From positions 1-17,773 of the forward strand of contig JAFGWS010000050.1 in NCBI GenBank assembly GCA_016937035.1: DNA of 17,773 nt. Direction: 5' to 3'. Source of the DNA: Pontiellaceae bacterium. GTDB taxonomy: Bacteria; Verrucomicrobiota; Kiritimatiellia; Kiritimatiellales; Pontiellaceae. Shown piece by piece: positions 14,566 through 17,773 of this stretch. Both the position numbers and the translations under genes were made by a program. Every line of letters begins with the position of its first letter. Position 1 is the stretch's first letter. The notes below the pieces were generated by a model. It had not been told where the DNA came from. It did not search any database and saw only the letters and a list, made by a program, of their open reading frames with translations.

Positions 14566-15018
14566 TTACTTTCCGGTTAACACTTCATAAATCTCGGCAT
14601 GGGTCTTTGACGCCAACAGTCTTTCGCGTCTCGAGGCGTCGCAAAGAATGCGGCTTACTTCGGCCAAAAACTGCATATGCGGTCCCGCCCGTTTAGCCGG
14701 AGAGATGGTCATAATAAAGATGGAACAAGGAGCGCCGTCCATGGAATCAAACGCCACGCCCTCTTTCTGCAACCCGACCGCCGCAACTAATTGATCGACA
14801 GAATCCGTTTTCCCATGTGGAATTGCCACGCCGTTTTGCATCCCGGTCGACATTTTTTCTTCACGCTCAAAAACAGCCTTCAAAACCGCATCTCGATCCT
14901 TGAGCTTTCCGGCCGCCATCAGTCGGTCCACCATCTCTTCGATGATCCCCTGCTTGGTGTTCGCTTTCAAGTCAACCCATACCGTATCTAATGAAAGTGT
15001 CTTCTTTAAATTTATCAT
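14566..15018 (-). CDS. PTS EIIA type-2 (fructose/PtsN-like) domain protein
   Basis: A 150-residue single-domain phosphocarrier. The phosphorylated histidine is H68 in MQNGVAIPHGKTD, the signature of the mannitol/fructose class EIIA. No EIIB or EIIC sugar permease gene is nearby, so a regulatory role like PtsN (EIIA-Ntr) is more likely than sugar transport. In E. coli, PtsN controls potassium transport and sensing through its phosphorylation state. It is coupled to the antiporter gene 5 bases downstream, which suggests that it regulates that transporter. The start ATG has only a GGGGG run at moderate distance as ribosome site. No HPr or EI gene is in the window. Confidence 0.9.
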   Translation of the reverse strand: MINLKKTLSLDTVWVDLKANTKQGIIEEMVDRLMAAGKLKDRDAVLKAVFEREEKMSTGMQNGVAIPHGKTDSVDQLVAAVGLQKEGVAFDSMDGAPCSIFIMTISPAKRAGPHMQFLAEVSRILCDASRRERLLASKTHAEIYEVLTGK

Positions 15019-15143
15019 CGAGCCCCCAATATCGGAAAAGCAAATCGGGGATTGTCGTTAGAAATCTATCTACGTCAACCGTTTTCCAATATGTTTTCTT
15101 AATTCCAATGCTTTCAGAGGGAATCGGGCCAAAGTTAGAGCCT

Positions 15144-15171
15144 CTGCTGAAGTTTCTAACGGAATCAGCAG
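15144..15171. promoter_or_regulatory. Inverted repeat between the EIIA gene and proB
   Basis: CTGCTGA (15144-15150) and TCAGCAG (15165-15171) are perfect 7-base complements with a 14-base spacer, in the 218-base gap between the divergent genes. It could be an operator for either direction. The rest of the gap shows no gene I would support. Confidence 0.35.
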
Positions 15172-15236
15172 TACGCTCGACAAGGCCCCGGTAATGTAAT
15201 AGCATCGACGCCTGTTTATTCAAATATCAGGAATTT

Positions 15237-16337
15237 ATGACGCATAAAAAACACAGAGATGCGCTGAAAAACGCGAAACGGATTGTCGTTAAAGCCGGCA
15301 GCAAGGTGTTGGTGCAGAGCACGGGGAGGCCGGATCGTCGGCGACTGAAGCTGCTGGTCGATGAAATGGCGGCCTTTCAAAACGGCGGTGGAGAAACGGT
15401 ATTTGTCTCCTCCGGCGCGGTGGGTGCCGGACTGGATGCACTGGGCATGAAAACACGCCCCAAGGCCATGCCGGATCTACAGATGGCCGCATCGGTCGGG
15501 CAGATCCGCCTGATGAGTATTTATGACGAGCTCTTTGGCCAAAACAAATGCGGTATCGGCCAGGTGCTGCTGACGCACGATGCGCTCAAGCACCGCGAAC
15601 GCCACCTGAACGCCCGCAATACCTTGCTCAACCTGATTGCGCACCGGATTATTCCGGTCATTAATGAGAACGACACCATCTCCACGCAGGAGATCAAGTT
15701 TGGCGACAACGATGTGCTGGCGGCGCTGGTTTCGATCTTGATTGATGCCGATGCGCTCATCCTGCTTAGCTCTACCGATGGACTGCGCGAGCCGGACGGC
15801 AGCGGGAAAACCCGGCGGGTCTCCTTTATTGAAGAGGTGAACCATACCGTTCTCGGGCTGGTAGCCGACAAACAGGACAAGCTTTCAACCGGCGGGATGG
15901 CTTCAAAGCTGCAATCCGCACAGATTGCCGCACAGAACGGGATTCCGGTAGTGATTGCTAACGGGCGAAAAACCGGTGTGCTGACACGCATTCTGGAAGG
16001 CAAAGATGAAGGCACTCTGCTCTTCCCCAAAGAAGGAACGATCTCAAAACGCAAACGATGGATCGCCTTTTTTAATCGGTCAGAGGGCCATTTGGTCATC
16101 GACGACGGTGCGGTCCAAGCGCTTCGTGCCGGAAAAAGTCTGCTGCCGGTGGGCGTTGTATCCGTTGAGGGCAGTTTTAAGATCGGCGCGATGGTCCGTA
16201 TTCAGTCGAAATCCGGCGAACAACTTGCCCGCGGACTGGTGGAATATGCGAGCGAAGAGATTAACGCGCTCAAGGGGCAACACACGGATGGGAAGCCCGG
16301 TGAAGTGATTCACCGCGACAACATGGTTTTATTGTAA
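15237..16337 (+). CDS. proB: Glutamate 5-kinase ProB (with PUA domain)
   Basis: Phosphorylates L-glutamate with ATP, the first step of proline synthesis, in the cytosol. The 366 residues comprise an amino-acid kinase domain (about 12-255) and a C-terminal PUA domain (about 270-355). Visible motifs are IVVKAGSKVL, VFVSSGAVGAG, PVINENDTIS, FGDNDVLAALVS and KLSTGGMASKLQSAQIA. These cover the substrate and nucleotide sites and the KxxTGGMxxK kinase signature. The ATG is preceded by AGGAA. It is followed by proA after 16 bases. In family members feedback by proline acts on the kinase domain; nothing here indicates loss of it. Confidence 0.96.
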   Translation: MTHKKHRDALKNAKRIVVKAGSKVLVQSTGRPDRRRLKLLVDEMAAFQNGGGETVFVSSGAVGAGLDALGMKTRPKAMPDLQMAASVGQIRLMSIYDELFGQNKCGIGQVLLTHDALKHRERHLNARNTLLNLIAHRIIPVINENDTISTQEIKFGDNDVLAALVSILIDADALILLSSTDGLREPDGSGKTRRVSFIEEVNHTVLGLVADKQDKLSTGGMASKLQSAQIAAQNGIPVVIANGRKTGVLTRILEGKDEGTLLFPKEGTISKRKRWIAFFNRSEGHLVIDDGAVQALRAGKSLLPVGVVSVEGSFKIGAMVRIQSKSGEQLARGLVEYASEEINALKGQHTDGKPGEVIHRDNMVLL

Positions 16338-16353
16338 AGGGAGGAGCATAAAA

Positions 16354-17610
16354 ATGGATGTTAAAGAACAGGTACTCAAAATCGGTGCGCAGGCCAAAGC
16401 GGCCAGCCGCGAACTGGCAAAGCTTTCATCCCGGCGTAAAAACGCCATCCTCGAAGCAATGGCGGACGAGCTGGATGTACAGCGCGAGCTGATTAAAACG
16501 GAAAACGCAAAAGATCTGGAAGCCGGCCGGGCGGCGGGGCTCAGCTCGGCCATGATTGATCGGCTGGAGCTGACCGACGACCGGATCGACGGAATGATTA
16601 AAGGTCTGCGCGATGTCGCCGTGCTTCCCGATCCTGTCGGAACTGAAATCAGCACATGGAACCGTCCCAACGGGCTGGAGATCCAGAAAATCCGCGTTCC
16701 CATCGGTGTCATCGGCATTATTTTTGAGTCGCGCCCTAACGTGGCCTGCGATGCTGCGGCACTCTGTTTTAAGACTTCCAACGCCGTTATCCTGCGCGGC
16801 GGGAAGGAAGCCATCCATTCCAATCTGGCGATTGCCAAGGCGATGCAGGCCGGCGGAAAGAATAAAGATATGCCCGAACATGCCGTTCAGTTGATTCCCA
16901 CGACCGATCGCGAGGCCGTTAAGGTGATGTGTCAAATGACCGACTATCTCGATCTCATCATTCCGCGCGGGGGCGAAAGCCTGATTAAGGCGGTCACGGA
17001 AATGTCGCATGTTCCGGTAATCAAGCATTACAAAGGGATTTGCCATACCTATATCGACGCAGGGGCCGAGCTTGAAATGGGGTGGCGAATTGCTGAAAAT
17101 GCCAAATGCCAGCGCCCCGGCGTCTGCAACGCCATGGAAACACTGCTCGTACACAAAGAGATTGCCGAGGCGTTTCTTCCCAGAATGGGAGAAGTTTTTG
17201 CTGCACGCGGCGTGGAACTGCGCGGCGACACCACAGTATGCTCCTTGATCAAATCTGCCAAACCTGCCACTGAGGATGATTGGTATGAAGAATACCTGGA
17301 GATGGTGTTGGCCATTCGGGTGGTAGACGATATCGATGCGGCGATCGCCCATATTAACCATTATGGATCGGGCCACTCCGACGCCATCGTGACCCAGGAC
17401 GAAAAAGCCGAAAAAGCGTTCCTTGCTGAAGTCGATTCGGCGGCAGTCTATGTAAATGCCTCCACCCGCTTTACCGACGGAGCGGAATTCGGCATGGGTG
17501 CAGAGATCGGAATCAGCACCGATAAACTGCATGCACGCGGTCCGATGGGCTTAGAGGAGCTCACCACCTATAAATTTGTGATTCACGGCAGAGGTCAAAT
17601 CCGCGAATAG
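16354..17610 (+). CDS. proA: Glutamate-5-semialdehyde dehydrogenase ProA
   Basis: Reduces gamma-glutamyl phosphate to glutamate 5-semialdehyde with NADPH, the second step of proline synthesis; the product cyclises to the substrate of ProC, which is not in the window. The 418-residue length is normal. Visible motifs are GVIGIIFESRPNV (118-130), NAVILRGGKEAIHSN (143-157), LIIPRGGESLI and the catalytic C258 in CQRPGVCNAMETLLV. The C-terminal FTDGAEFGMGAEIGIST and HARGPMGLEELTTYKF are also typical. GGGAGGAG lies 9 bases before the ATG. The gene is co-transcribed with proB. Downstream, CAAGCG/CGCTTG (17620-17663) encloses GGCT/AGCC in an odd two-tier repeat, but no standard terminator is visible. 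Confidence 0.97.
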   Translation: MDVKEQVLKIGAQAKAASRELAKLSSRRKNAILEAMADELDVQRELIKTENAKDLEAGRAAGLSSAMIDRLELTDDRIDGMIKGLRDVAVLPDPVGTEISTWNRPNGLEIQKIRVPIGVIGIIFESRPNVACDAAALCFKTSNAVILRGGKEAIHSNLAIAKAMQAGGKNKDMPEHAVQLIPTTDREAVKVMCQMTDYLDLIIPRGGESLIKAVTEMSHVPVIKHYKGICHTYIDAGAELEMGWRIAENAKCQRPGVCNAMETLLVHKEIAEAFLPRMGEVFAARGVELRGDTTVCSLIKSAKPATEDDWYEEYLEMVLAIRVVDDIDAAIAHINHYGSGHSDAIVTQDEKAEKAFLAEVDSAAVYVNASTRFTDGAEFGMGAEIGISTDKLHARGPMGLEELTTYKFVIHGRGQIRE

Positions 17611-17660
17611 TCTCTGAGTCAAGCGCTTACAGGCTGCTGAAAAAAAAGCCGAAAAAACGC

Positions 17661-17688
17661 TTGTCCGACGGCCAAAAATCAATACGAT
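17661..17688 (+). promoter_or_regulatory. Candidate promoter for tRNA-Asp
   Basis: TTGTCC (17661-17666) and TACGAT (17683-17688) are separated by 16 bases, placing a start near 17695, about 9 bases before the tRNA. This is a plausible sigma70-type arrangement found by eye only. Confidence 0.35.
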
Positions 17689-17703
17689 GTCGGCTCTTTC
17701 AAC

Positions 17704-17773
17704 GGGGGTGTAGCTCAATTGGTTAGAGCGCCAGCCTGTCACGCTGGAGGTTGCGGGTTCGAGTCCCGTCATC
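17704..17773 (+). tRNA. tRNA-Asp (anticodon GTC), 3' end beyond the window
   Basis: The 5' acceptor strand is GGGGGTG (17704-17710), with a D arm in TAGCTCAATTGGTTAGAGC. The anticodon stem CCAGC (17731-17735) pairs with GCTGG (17743-17747) around the loop CTGTCAC, giving anticodon GTC at 17738-17740. The T arm GCGGGTTCGAGTCCCGT follows. The visible 3' bases CATC begin the strand that pairs with the acceptor. About seven bases are missing off the window edge. Confidence 0.95.

Noticed and set aside
14566..15018. Part of a sugar-transporting PTS
   Set aside because: No EIIB or EIIC domain in the window; the partner is an antiporter.
14972..15223. 83-codon minus-strand frame upstream of the EIIA gene
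   Set aside because: Overlaps the EIIA start by 47 bases in another frame and crosses the inverted repeat; no recognisable features.
16426..17532. 368-codon minus-strand open frame
   Set aside because: Antisense to proA, which has full catalytic motifs; no recognisable protein.
17620..17663. Intrinsic terminator after proA
   Set aside because: The nested repeats have long loops and no G/C-rich stem with a following T-run.
17551..17772. Minus-strand 73-codon frame reading MTGLEPATSSVTGWRSNQLSY
   Set aside because: It is the antisense of tRNA-Asp plus the end of proA; this peptide is a well-known false annotation arising from tRNA genes.

Overview
The window reads as chromosomal DNA of a Gram-negative heterotroph of the PVC superphylum. 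Verrucomicrobiota or Kiritimatiellota is the best guess. The strongest clue is the gene at 4640-5056, which matches the Verrucomicrobia/Planctomycetes-restricted family I know as TIGR04138 (Minf_1886-like). Secreted hemicellulases with Gram-negative style signal peptides agree with this. The assignment is an inference from protein recognition; no database was searched. No insertion sequence, phage gene, CRISPR array or rRNA was seen.

Layout. 1-321 (minus) is the 5' end of a secreted protein with a carbohydrate-binding-like N-terminus, cut by the window edge. 444-3640 (minus) holds three co-directional genes: a membrane family-2 glycosyltransferase, a PhnP-like metallo-beta-lactamase-fold hydrolase and the rRNA methyltransferase RlmN. 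After a roughly 400-base non-coding stretch, 4043-5056 (plus) is an overlapping three-gene operon: a small single-span membrane protein, a HIT-family hydrolase and the PVC-specific unknown. 5331-8600 is a glucuronoxylan module: a secreted GH67 alpha-glucuronidase (plus) facing a secreted GH10 endo-xylanase (minus), with a strong shared hairpin terminator between them. 8849-10968 (plus) is an RpiB-like isomerase-DhaK-DhaL cassette, which looks like kinase and isomerase steps for a short ketose, possibly a tetrulose. Next come a Crp/Fnr regulator (minus) divergent from a ZupT metal transporter (plus). A cation:proton antiporter with its own PTS EIIA-type protein follows on the minus strand. Last are proB-proA (proline synthesis) and the start of a tRNA-Asp(GTC) gene that runs off the window.

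How the genes fit together. GH10 cuts the xylan backbone and GH67 removes (4-O-methyl-)glucuronic acid from the resulting oligosaccharides, so the pair should work in sequence outside the cytoplasm. The partial gene at the left edge may be another glycan-active enzyme. The kinase/isomerase cassette starts 248 bases from the xylanase, in the opposite direction, and could feed an unusual sugar into central metabolism. The EIIA-antiporter pair suggests that ion flux is tied to PTS phosphorylation state. ProB/ProA make the proline precursor.

The most novel points are: the substitutions in the RpiB-like enzyme and in DhaK that argue for a non-standard substrate; the EIIA-antiporter pair; the small membrane protein/HIT/PVC-unknown operon; and several long inverted repeats in front of the xylan and other genes, which look like regulator sites or RNA hairpins.
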